Origin: Tetraselmis striata
Taxonomy: Eukaryota > Chlorophyta > Chlorodendrophyceae > Chlorodendrales > Chlorodendraceae
Direction of reading: 5' to 3'
DNA length: 64,000 bases
Assembly: GCA_006384855.1 (NCBI GenBank)
Contig: VCJN01000622.1
Span: forward strand, 62,001 to 126,000
The translations under genes and the position numbers were made by a program. A model generated the notes under the pieces. It was not told the DNA's origin. It worked only from the letters and a program-made list of their open reading frames with translations, and searched no databases. How positions within the stretch are numbered: the stretch's first letter is position 1; every line of letters starts with the position of its first letter. Positions 31,195 to 41,069 of this stretch are shown here, one piece after another.

Positions 31195-31900
31195 TTAAGT
31201 ATCGTAGGTGGAATAGCGCAGTTGCGCACCCCTCACGACCTTTGCCAGGTAAGCCACATGACGCAGCTGTCCAACATCCGGGTCTTTTTGCATGAGCATC
31301 GCCCCCACAACATATTTGCTGCCATCAGTTGTGACCACGAACTCTGCGTTCGGGCCTATGATAGGATTCGTTAAGATTGGGGCGTGTGTCATTTTATGTT
31401 GTAGGCGACGAAATCATTGTTGACTTTTGTCAGTCAAGGCCGGAAATATGTTATTACTGTCAAATCAAACATGGGCTTTGCTATGCCATCAAAGTCCTCA
31501 ATAAACGATGTATAGTATCCCACAAAGGCCAGAAAGGCTCTCAGATCTGTGACAGATTTTGGGTCCGGCCATTCTGAGACTGATTGTATTTTATTAGGGT
31601 CAGGAAATTTGCCCTTTTATTTTCTATGGTGACCCAGTTATATTATTTGTTTCTCACCCCATTTTGATTTTTGGGGAATTCAGGTGCAGATGGTGTTTGC
31701 GAAGTTTCGCTAGCACCTGATCAATATGGTTCATATGTTGCTTCAATATGGTACAATAGGATTTATATGGTTCAATATGGTTCAATAGGGCACAATATAT
31801 GTGTGCCCAGTGTTATTTTATGCAGCGATCTATAGTCAAGGCACATTCGAAAAGTGCCATCAGATTTTCTGGTAAATAACAGCACTGGAGTTGCAAACGG
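31195..31900 (-). pseudogene. Ty3-3 reverse transcriptase and RNase H start
   Basis: Readable blocks are VLLFTRKSDGTFRMCLDYRS (about 31,870), the connection WPDPKSVTDLRAFLAFVGYY (about 31,560) and the RNase H start FVVTTDGSKYVVGAMLMQ (about 31,330). The YXDD region between them is lost or unreadable. Confidence 0.68.
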
Positions 31901-32074
31901 TAAGTAACTGGGTCAAAACCAGTTTTTCTCCAGGTATTATATCAGCTGGTTTTTCATATTGACCATATTGTTTCATGATTTTCAGTATTTTGTCATCATA
32001 TTGTTGGCCAAAATTAGTATGTTGTGACAATTGTACTATTGTGTAACTTGTCCTGCACTATCTTTGGCATAATA

Positions 32075-32560
32075 CTGTACAAGTACCAGTACCGCAGAGT
32101 GGTGTAACATTCTACTCCGGGTACAACAGGTACTAGTACGAGGGCGCGCACGACGCGCGCACTAGTACTCGTACCGGGTATCGACTACCCGAGGTCCGTA
32201 TATGTCTGCTCGGTATTTGTCAGTACCAGGCAATATTGCTGCCTAAACGGCCGTCGTAGAGACGCTGCAAGGGTTTCACTGGTGCCAGTCCTGTCCCGGG
32301 GGCGAAAACAAAACAGGCAATATACGAAGCAATGCCATACCAGCACGAGGCAGACGTTTAGTGATACGTTCGTCTCTCCAAGGTGACGCTCTTCGTACTG
32401 AGCGTGCTGCTATAGGTCGACATTGTCTGACGACCAGTACCGGCACCAAGGATAGTATATATAGCGGCGGGTGGTGACAACCTTGTAACCAATATTGTTG
32501 TATTCTCAAAACACTGTAGCCTCTCGCCTTTGCACCACCACTGCACACCCACGTTTGTTT
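32075..32560. mobile_element. Probable small GC-rich insertion in Ty3-3
   Basis: This 0.5-kb stretch is GC-rich, separates the Ty3-3 protease from its RT, and contains the inverted copy (32,246-32,320) of 7,628-7,706. Ends are approximate and no target duplication was recognised. Confidence 0.45.
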
Positions 32561-32662
32561 GTCTTTGAGTCTCTATCCGGCTGAGACTGTCGCTATGTAC
32601 CTGCAGATCATCCGACTTTGTCTGCGATGTCTGGGTCTCAAGGAAATCTTCTTTCAGAGTGG

Positions 32663-33232
32663 CTATGAAATTGATGCTGCTTCTGGATTTTTGATTGGTT
32701 CATAAGGGATATGGAGCAGCTTAGCCAATTGATTTGCAGACAAGAGGCTTACTACTGCTGGCCTGGGTTCAATCTCACAGCCAAACAGATATACACTAGT
32801 CTGTGCATTATGTACAATACAATCATTCCAATGAATGTCTGGATTTGTTTTGAGCCATAGAATGCCCACTCAGTATTATGTCCCAGTTATTGTTACTGGG
32901 GAGGCAAACAAAATTAGTCTCTGTGGTATATACAACTTCGAACGGAAGCGTTATTGTCACATAGTGTCGGGAAATTTTATATGTTGCATCATTTGCCAGT
33001 TGTACTTTTATTGCTTGATCCAGCAATTTTACTGGCAGTTTTTCTTTTGTACAATATCCCATGAGATGAGTTCTCCCTGGGCAGCACCGCCAATCAGTAT
33101 ATCAACTTGATCAAACAGGATATTATCATTGGCTTTGATTTTAGACTTTGCCTTCAACATATATGTTTCAACATTCTGAGAGGTAAAACTTGCTGGGTAT
33201 ATTTCTATTGTTTTTCCACTTTGGGATTTCAA
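32663..33232 (-). pseudogene. Ty3-3 retropepsin-like protease, active site lost
   Basis: The position of the active-site triad reads VDILIGGAAQGELIS, where the family has a D-S/T-G triad. The Asp is gone and one codon is missing. Downstream blocks (LPFEVVYTTETNFVCLPSNN, WDIILSG, GILWLKTNPDIHWN) match the usual protease end across a frame change. Confidence 0.7.
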
Positions 33233-33248
33233 CTAGTGTTGATATATT

Positions 33249-33772
33249 TGCGGCAGTCTCGCCCCTAACACACGCAAAAGGCAAGACTGGCGTGAAAACA
33301 CAGAGGCAATAGAGAAGAAAGAAACAATGGTTACAACGTTGTCACCGCCCGCCGCTATTTATGCGTCTGGCTAGCTCGCAGCTAGCTACCACCAAGCGGC
33401 ACGCGCACTGCTAAGCGCGTCACCGTGGAGAGTCGTGCCTTGAAGTGTCGAACATGAGGTCGTCGCTTAGAGATCTCCGCACAAGTAGTTGACACATCAG
33501 TTTATACACAAGTATACAACTCATGTTACAGAGGCAGGTGCATTATACATATATGCCCGCTACGGGTACGCACATGCGTATTATCCCGTAACTACTACTG
33601 AACAGTGCTTGTACCGGTACCTGTAGGACTCATCTCATGATTCATCATCCACCAGTACTCGTATTGTGGCGCGTGACACACGCGCGCACACATACGATAT
33701 ACAACAAGTACTCGTACATGAATGATGCTACGATCATACAGTACCCGTACATAGTATGCCATTATTGTCACA
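33249..33772 (-). repeat. Ty3-2 3' LTR
   Basis: 524 bp, about 95% identical by eye to 58,270-58,787. Immediately right of it the minus strand reads AAGGGGGGAGAGATGTAG (33,773-33,790), a polypurine tract. Confidence 0.9.
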
Positions 33773-33823
33773 CTACATCTCTCCCCCCTTGACAACAGTG
33801 TGAAATAGCATTCGACAGGCAGT

Positions 33824-35173
33824 TTAATTTGCAGTCGGCACACGTGCCGGGTATTTATGCATATGCTCCACAAATTCAGATGACTTTACAAAGTCCAACC
33901 ATTTGGGAGTAGCCATAAAATCCTGCAAAGCTATTGTCCTTTTAACATCAAACAAACGATGCCAAACAGGAGCAATAGACTCATCCGCAAAGTGAACAAG
34001 AAATTGCAACTGAGTGCCACGTAAACCGGGCATGGAACCGATCTTAACGCAGATACTCTTGTCAATCTCATACTCATCATCAGAGTCGTCACCGGTATCA
34101 ACAACAAGAGGTACATGCAGGCGCAACGGCGCAGTGGGACAAAGTCTCGAGTTACTAACATGAAATACTGGGTGCAACTTAACACCAGCAGGTAATTTCA
34201 GTCGATAACTATCACCGCCAATTTTCTCTCCAATAGAAAATGGGCCAAGCTGCTTGTCCATCAGCTTTTTGCAAGGCTGACCTTTGTCCTTAAGCAGACG
34301 GGTATCCACAGATACTCTATCTCCAACATTGAAGATAGGAGGATTGCGCTGTTGCCTAACACTAGGACGAACAGTCAATTCATCTTTATGGACAGCCAAC
34401 ACTGACCGAACCAACTCATGAATCTCCTTCATATCTTGGATACGTTGCTGAGCATCACGGGAGAATGCTATTGTTGGTCTCATACCAAACAATACATCCG
34501 GAGGCGTTTCAGGATTGAAACCATACATAACCTTAAATGGTGCATGCTCAATGCCAAGTGCTTTGTTGGAATTATACGCAAATTCCATCAATGGTAACTG
34601 GTCTACTCAGTTTGAACCATCGAAACAACAAAACGCACGAGCCAACTCAGTGACTATGGCATTAATGCGTCCAGTCAAACCATCTGTTTCAGAATGTTGG
34701 CCACTAGACATGTTCAATTTAGTGCCAAGTCTCCGCCACCGAGTTTGCCAGAATGCAGACAGGAACCGTGGATCTCTATCAGAGACCATCACACGAGGTA
34801 TTCCATGCAGCCTGAATACTTCCTTCAGAAATAATTCAGCTGCCTGTCCACCAGTCACGTTGACTATGGTTGGAATAAAATGTGCTTGCCGGGACAAATG
34901 GCAACACACAACCAACATAGTATTATAACCATTACTCTCAGGTAACTCGGTTATAAAATCCAAACCTACCGTATGCCATGGACGTGGCGGTACTGGTAAG
35001 GGCTGTGTTGGTGCAGGTGGCTGCGGACGTGCACGAACACGCCGGCACACCGAACATTGTTCACAATAGGTTTTCACGTCATATCGTATGCGTGTCCACC
35101 AAAAACGGTCCAAGGCACGTGCCAAGGTGCTTGCATAAGCACGGTGACCAACAGAATCATGTAGCTCATACAA
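33824..35173 (-). pseudogene. Ty3-2 integrase
   Basis: The zinc module (H-x3-H, then CEQCSVC), core TVGLDFITELPESNGYNTML (first Asp) and MVSDRDPRFLSAFW (second Asp) are clear. The block that should carry the catalytic Glu reads SETDGLTGRINA: the codon is GGA, giving Gly. A TGA at about 34,607 replaces a Trp before VDQLPLMEFAYN, after which the frame continues to 33,824 through a GPF-type domain (KQLGPFSIGEKIGGDSYRLK) and ends KYPARVPTAN. The element could not integrate itself. Confidence 0.85.
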
Positions 35174-35224
35174 TAGCTTATTGATGATGTCGCCATTGGT
35201 TGGTATGCAAAGACGTCCATGTCT

Positions 35225-35449
35225 TCAAAAATTACCATCGTGCTCTACCACATGACCGAACTGCTTATACCCCCCCCCCCATAAGGAGTAGAACGCGTCC
35301 TCTGCATATCCAGCCTTAATAAGGCGGAGAATATTGTCATCAAGGCTAAGTGACGACGCACTTACAGCCGACAATACCGCCGTACATGGGCGATGTTCAC
35401 TCACGAGCGATTCAACCGCGTCCGGCACATCCCCGGTCCAATACAAGCC
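35225..35449 (-). pseudogene. Ty3-2 linker between RNase H and integrase
   Basis: The minus-strand frame begins GLYWTGDVPDAVESLV and continues the RNase H end (RRPDFKPIGFG) that lies beyond MULE-A. A C tract at 35,271-35,280 interrupts the frame. Confidence 0.55.
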
Positions 35450-35466
35450 ACCGAAACCAATCGGAA

Positions 35467-35525
35467 AAAGGGCGATTATTGAGTCAAAATGGGCACATTT
35501 CTGGACTCAAAATTGCACCCCCTTT
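35467..35525 (+). repeat. MULE-A left terminal inverted repeat
   Basis: Pairs imperfectly with 40,062-40,118 and with the MULE-B end at 60,562-60,620. Confidence 0.78.
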
Positions 35526-36376
35526 AACTTAATATTGTACCCCTTTTGGGGGGTGCAAATTTGAGTTACGCCTAACACTGTACGAATGTACTGTGAAACT
35601 GGCCTTTGACACATTCCTTTTCTTGCCAACACTGTACGAGGTACTATTCAGTGAAATGACCCTGCACTATGTACTACACGCATGTCCACCGCCCTTTGAC
35701 GAGATGCGTCGATACCCTTCCATCCTAACCGGTTTTTTGGCCTCGAATGCTACGCCGCCACTGTGCTTCCCACTCATCTACCCCTCACAAGCTCCCTCGC
35801 GCTTGTATTCTTTGAGGCATCTTAACGCTTCTCGGTGCACAAAAGCATGGCAGACCGTCCTGGCAGAGCAAAACGCGCATTTGCCCGCTTGCAGAGTCCT
35901 GTGCGTGGCGGGGACATCTGCGGCCGCACTTGGCGTTGACCCAACGAGCAGGGCCCTCGACACACTGCTAGTGACCCCCATGGCGCAAGATTCTCCGCAG
36001 ATGCACTTGCGTTCCGGCAGGAGGGCGTCTCAAGCGCCAATACCCACGACTCAGCCCACGAGGCCCCTGCAGTCGGGCGGTGGTCAACATGGAAGCGGAC
36101 CGCCATGGCCCGGGGCCGGAGATTCGCAGCCTTCGCCTCACGGCGAGCCTCAGCCTCACCCCCCAAGCCTCAAGGTGTGCCACCTTTGGTCCCTCTCCCA
36201 GAAGCGACTCCAACGGTACGCGGACTCGCATCTTCGCTCGCATCTCTCATCATGGCGCCGTGGGCTGCGTTAAGCGCACCTCGCCGTCGCGCATCTCGAC
36301 ATGAGTGGTGACACCCGCCCCGTTTCCCACCCGTTTCGTGTTTTCGTCCTTGTCTGCCAACGACCTCTAACACCTC

Positions 36377-37424
36377 ATGCACGATCCGCAGTACCCGATG
36401 ACCTCAGACTACAAGGGGGGGGGCAGGGACGAGAGAACGGTGAACATGCGGGCCTTCTTGGCCTCCGAAGACCACCGGCTTGTGTACAACGAGCTGCGGG
36501 GGATTTGCAACCAGTATGTCCAAGAAGCTCACCGGCAGATGCAAATCTCGTCCCCTAGTAAAATGGCCCGGCAAAAGCCCTCGTCATGGCAGACCCGGAC
36601 TGCGGCTCGGATCCTGCCAATGTCGACGGCGTGGCTGGTTGGGGGGGGGGGGGGGGGTGCTCCTCATCATCTTTCTCAATTGCTGCGCGCCACTCACTGC
36701 CGTCAGGAGGGAGCGAGATGTGACAATTGTCGACGCCTTGAAGTTGGTCGTCGGACGAGATTTGGCGACTTTAAGGGCGCATCTCTCGGAGCACCTCGGC
36801 AAGCAACGTGGGCTCGTGTATGCGAGACAGCGAGAACCATGGCGGCGGCTAGAGATGCGGCACTGGAACCCGGAGGCCCACATTGGGGACGACGGGTACG
36901 TCCTCGCGGACGTCAAAGCAGCGGTGGCTGAGGCCACCGCTGGCACGACTGACGAGCAAGAGATGCGGAGGGCGGAGAGAATTTAAAGGTAGAGGGTGGG
37001 ATTACCCGCATCTCCGCAGTGGGGGCATATGAGCGCTCGCATCTCTCGCGTACAAACCCGTGTACTGTCGCTCATGGCTCTTGTAACGCTGCCCTAGGCA
37101 AGGAGCCCTTTGTCGTTGTCATGTCGCCTTGGTTAACTCACCTGAATTTGCTCCTACCGCTGCAGGCGGCCTCCAAGGCGGAAATCTATCGCGTACAGAT
37201 TCCGGGCACCTACTTGACGCAAGGGCCCTTCCGCGAATGGTCTACCTCGACAGCCTGTTGACAGCGGGTCGTGTACTTTTCATCGCGTCAAAGCACCCAA
37301 GAAACCCCGAAACCAACGGACGCACCTTGTGGTTGGTCGTCGGAAGAGATTCGGCGACTTTAAGGGCGCATCTCTCGGAGCACCTCGGCAAGCAACGTGG
37401 GTTCGTGTCTGGTCCGTGACAGGG
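36377..37424 (+). pseudogene. MULE-A methyltransferase-like gene relic
   Basis: Plus-strand blocks in changing frames. 36,377-36,560 reads HDPQYPMTSDYKGG and RAFLASEDHRLVYNELRGIC. 37,110-37,220 reads EPFVVVMSPWLTHLNLLLPL, then YRVQIPGTYLTQGP, and 37,240-37,400 reads LLTAGRVLFIASKHPRNPET. The SPW block matches EPFVVVTSPWMD of the ORF near the end of the window, and the whole resembles a class I methyltransferase with an NPPY-like SPW motif. A 75-bp segment (36,745-36,820) is repeated at 37,332-37,407. A G run at 36,641-36,657 interrupts the frame. Confidence 0.5.
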
Positions 37425-37565
37425 GATTCATGCAGCTTAAAATTCGCTGCCATAGCTCCCTGGACAATACCTCATTAATCATAGTCAACGATCAAAACAA
37501 ATCATTCTCAACCGCAGATAAGAGTTGAATCGACTCCTGTCCGTCGATTTCACAAACCGCACTTC

Positions 37566-37785
37566 CTTTGCTAGCGCGGCCGGGGCAGCGGGGCGCCAAC
37601 GCGCCGCGGCCGGGGCAGCGGGGCGCCAACGCGCCGCGGCCGGCGCAGCAGGGCGCCATCGCGCCGCGGCCGGCGCAGCGGGGCGCCAACACGCGGCGGC
37701 CGGCGCAGCGGAACGCCAACGCGCGGCCGGCGCAGCGGGGCGCCAACGCGGCGCGGCGCCAACGCGCGGCGGCCGGCGCATGTTG
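37566..37785. repeat. 30-bp GC-rich minisatellite, about 7 units
   Basis: Units such as GCGGCCGGGGCAGCGGGGCG followed by CCAACGCGCC, with degenerate later copies. The reverse complement is clearly related to the 30-bp array at 5,037-5,205. Confidence 0.88.
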
Positions 37786-39140
37786 GTGATTCATGGAGCC
37801 CCGCATACGAAATGGTTTGCAGCCATCTAGGCAAATAGCTGCAGCAATCTGCGGCGTCCCGCAAGCAAATATCAGGTATAAGCCGTACTGCCTTGCAATC
37901 CGTATAGTATCGTCAAGCCGGTGCGTGTTCACATCCCTTCTATGCCATGCAGCCCCGCATACTAAATGGTTTGCAGCCATCTAGACAATTAAAGCATGCT
38001 TCAAGGCAGCATCTGCGGTGCAGCGCTGCAGCAATCTGCGGTGTCCCGACAGCAAATATTAGGTATTAGCCCTACTGCCTTGCAAACTGCATAGTATCAT
38101 AGCAGGTGCGTGTTCACATCCCTTCTATGCCATGCAGCCCCGCATACGAAATGGTTTGCAGCCATCCAGTGTGCTGCGAGCAAATATAAGGTATTAGCGG
38201 ATTTGCCTTGCAAACTGCATAGTATCGCCAAGCCGGTGCGTGTTCACACCCCCTTCATGTCATGCAGCCCCGCATACGAAATGGTTTGCAGCCATCTAGG
38301 CAAATAGCTGCAGCAATCTGCGGCGTCCCGCCAATAAGTATCAGGTATTAGCCCTACTGCCTTGCAATCTGTATGTATAGTATCGTCAAGCCGGTGCGTA
38401 TTCACATCCCTTCTATGCCATGCAGCCCCGCATATGAAATGGCTTGCAGCCATCTAGGCAATTAAAGCATGCCTTAAGGCAGCATCTGCGGTGCAGCGCT
38501 GCAGCAATCTGCTGAGTGCTGCGAGCAAATATAAGGTATTAGCGGATTTGCCTTGAAAAGTGCATAGTATCGTCAAGCAGGTGCGTGTTCACATCCCGTT
38601 CATGTCATGCAGCCCCGCATACGAAATGGTTTGCAGCCATCTAGGCAAATAGCTGCAGCAATCTGCGGCGTCCCGCAAGCAAATATCAGGTATAAGCCGT
38701 ACTGCCTTGCAATCCGTATAGTATCGTCAAGCCGGTGCGTGTTCATATCCCTTCTATGCCATGCAGCCCCGCATACGAAATTGTTTGCAGCCATCTAGAC
38801 CATTAAAGCATGCCTTAAGGCAGCATCTGCGGTGCGGCGTTGCAGCAATCTGCGGTGTCCCGCCAGAAAATATAAGGTATTAGCCCTACTGCCTTGCAAT
38901 CTGTATAGTATCGTCAAGCAGGTGCGTGTTCACATCCCGTCTATGCCATGCAACCCCGCATACGAAATGGTTTGCAGCCATCCAGGCAATTAGAGCATGC
39001 CTTAAGGCGGCATCTGCGGTGCAGCGCTGCAGCAATCTGCGGCGTGCCCCGGGCAAATATCAGGCATTAGTGGTACTGCCTTGCAATCTGTATTGTACTG
39101 TAAAGCATATGGGCACTTAAATCCCTTTTTTGTCACATAA
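37786..39140. repeat. Satellite block of about 150-190-bp units
   Basis: The phrase CCCCGCATACGAAATGGTTT recurs (with variants) near 37,799, 37,954, 38,135, 38,268, 38,427, 38,615, 38,767 and 38,952, with CTTGCAATCTGTATAGTATC and GGTGCGTGTTCACATCCC between. About eight units with internal deletions. No coding potential beyond repeat-borne frames. Confidence 0.88.
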
Positions 39141-39592
39141 ATCCTTATACTGGAAGGTTGCCGAGCCAGCTCTTTACCCCCCACCGTCTTGGTCGACGAC
39201 CGCTAGTATCAGGTCGTAGCGGCGCCGCGTCAGACTGGCGGGTCCTCTAAGCCCGCATCTCAACCACCGCCACCGGGGTCCGGCGGAGATGGCTCCGAAA
39301 ACGGCGCTGCAGCAGGTCTCTTGATAGAGCTTCGAGCAGCTCCGCCCCTCCCCCGAGCAGGCTTGGTCCCTCGGAGACTGCCAAGCCGCCGAGTGAGCCT
39401 CAGCCTTCGAGTGCGAAGAAACGCCCGCACGGTGCGTTGAGCACGGGAGGCAAGAGCAGCTTGTCGCCCATTAAGCTGCGCAAGAAGCATTCCAAGAAGC
39501 GCGGGCCGAGTCCTCCTTCAAGATGGCGATAGGGTTGGAGGACGACGACCCTTCCAGGCGCCTAAGCCGAAACGAGAAGCCACGTCAAGCCG

Positions 39593-39967
39593 TCAGGCGC
39601 CTTCGGGTGCCGCCGGTGGGAGCTGCAGGGCCACATCTTCACGTGGCGGTGCCGCATCTCCGCCTCCCCGACCCGCATCTCCGCCTAAGGAGCCCTCATT
39701 TCGGGACGCAAAGCCCGCACCGCCGCCTGCGCCGACATCTCGCCCCAACGCCGCGTCGCTGTCAGCAGGGTTCAGAGGTAGCATCTCGTTGCGACGAACA
39801 CAATCTCTGAGGTCGGCGATAGACTCGTAGACCCGGGGCGTCTGCTCTGCGCGAGTGAGGCTCGATTCCAAGCTTGAACGAAACGCCAGTCGCCACGCCG
39901 CCGCGTCCGCAATCTTCCGAGGTGAGGCGGATTGTACTTTACGCGACTGAGGGCGCGAAGAGGACAC
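39593..39967 (-). pseudogene. MULE-A transposase relic
   Basis: The minus-strand frame contains KIADAAAWRLAFRSSLESSL, then YESIADLRDCVRRNEM, nearly the same as KIADARAWRVTFKAWKKSL and YEYIADLRDWARRNEM of the MULE-B transposase. Only this N-terminal region survives; the catalytic part is replaced by repeats. Confidence 0.72.
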
Positions 39968-40135
39968 GCCGATGTGCCATTTTTAGTACTCTCGTATAGT
40001 ATTTCATTGCACCTGAAATGTGACCAAAAAATGGGTACATATCCCAGCCTAAGCGATCACGTAGGGGGCACATTTCTGAGTCCAGGAATTGGACCATTTT
40101 GACTCAAAAATGTGCCCTGTACCGAAACCAATCGG

Positions 40136-41069
40136 CTTAAAATCCGGTCTACGCGACAACGGATCGGCTTCATTCCACTTGCCCTTTCGGTACGCAAGGG
40201 ATATGGACCCAACATACGGCTGCAAGTCGCGTACATAGCGCACTTGTCGCCGGTTCGACCTTTCTGCCGGTTGCCTGAGCAGATGACGCAGGGTGTCGTG
40301 ATCTGAGACAACAAGGAATCGACAGCACCCTTCAAGGTAACAACGCCAATGCTTAATTGATTCAGAGACAGCCAAAGCTTCCAAATCATAAGCACTGTAG
40401 GTATTACTCAGCTGCATTCAGCTTTCGCGCCCTGTAACTCACTGATTGAGGACCTCCTCCTTGGTCCTGCAGTAGCACTGCAGCAAGCCCTACGTTGGAC
40501 GCATCTGTCGCTACGGTGAGCGTCGCATCCGCCCACATGGAAGGAATGGAAAGACACGGAGCGGAAATCAGTCGCACACGAAGGGTCTCAAAGGCTTCCG
40601 GACACGCCGGTGACCAGTCAACATGAACTGGTTTAGACTTACGCAATAAGTCCGTCAATGGTGCAGTTAAATCACTGAAATGATGAATAAACTTAGAGTA
40701 GAAATTGCAGAATTGTACAAAACTTCTGACTTCACTCTGAGTTTTGGGACAGGCCAATCCCTAACTGCAGCTAGCCACTTTGGCCTCTGAAACAGACAAC
40801 TTACCATCAGCGACGGTATACCCCAAATAATCCATAGATTGCATGCCAAAGAAGCATTTCTTTAATTGCAACCTCAGATTATATTCATTCAGTTTCTCAA
40901 AAACTAAACGAAGGTGCTTTATGTGGTCATCATAATTATCTGAATATATACATATATCATCCAGATACACCACCACAAAGTCACGCAGAAATAGTCTCAA
41001 GATGTCATTCATCATGCGCTGGAAAGTGGCTGGGGCATTGCACAAACCAAATGGCATTGCAGTCCACTC
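40136..41069 (-). pseudogene. Ty3-2 RT C-terminal half and RNase H
   Basis: RT resumes at WEWTAMPFGLCNAPATFQRM with the active site VVYLDDICIYSDN, then the connection. RNase H follows: VATDASNVGLAAVLLQDQGG, NTYSAYDLEALAVSESIKHW, SDHDTLRHLLRQ and YRKGKWNEADPLSRRPDFKPIG. Small indels near 40,760 and 40,410 shift the frame. Left boundary is the MULE-A insertion; right boundary is the 15-kb insertion. Confidence 0.85.

Larger units (their letters stand above)
29110..33248 (-). mobile_element. Ty3-3 (left part): old AT-rich Ty3-like element
   Basis: From right to left on the minus strand: a damaged protease (33,232-32,663), RT (about 31,900-31,480), RNase H start (31,392-31,195), integrase (30,548-29,790) and a chromodomain-like end (about 29,300-29,200). 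Base composition is clearly more AT-rich than the neighbours. It is broken by many stops, a 0.5-kb insertion and a pentamer array. Its gag side continues at 58,788 beyond Ty3-2. Its LTRs were not identified. Confidence 0.78.
35465..40120. mobile_element. MULE-A: Mutator-like element inside Ty3-2
   Basis: Inverted ends share AGGGC, then TTGAGTCAAAATGG, then GGACTCA about 60 bp in, and match the end of MULE-B at 60,562. The 15-bp sequence ACCGAAACCAATCGG flanks both sides (35,450-35,464 and 40,121-40,135). It contains a minus-strand transposase relic near its right end, plus-strand methyltransferase relics, a 30-bp minisatellite and a satellite block. Confidence 0.85.

Noticed and set aside
37485..38800. 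Several 60-160-aa ORFs in MULE-A
   Set aside because: All are inside the 30-bp minisatellite or the satellite units and repeat with them.
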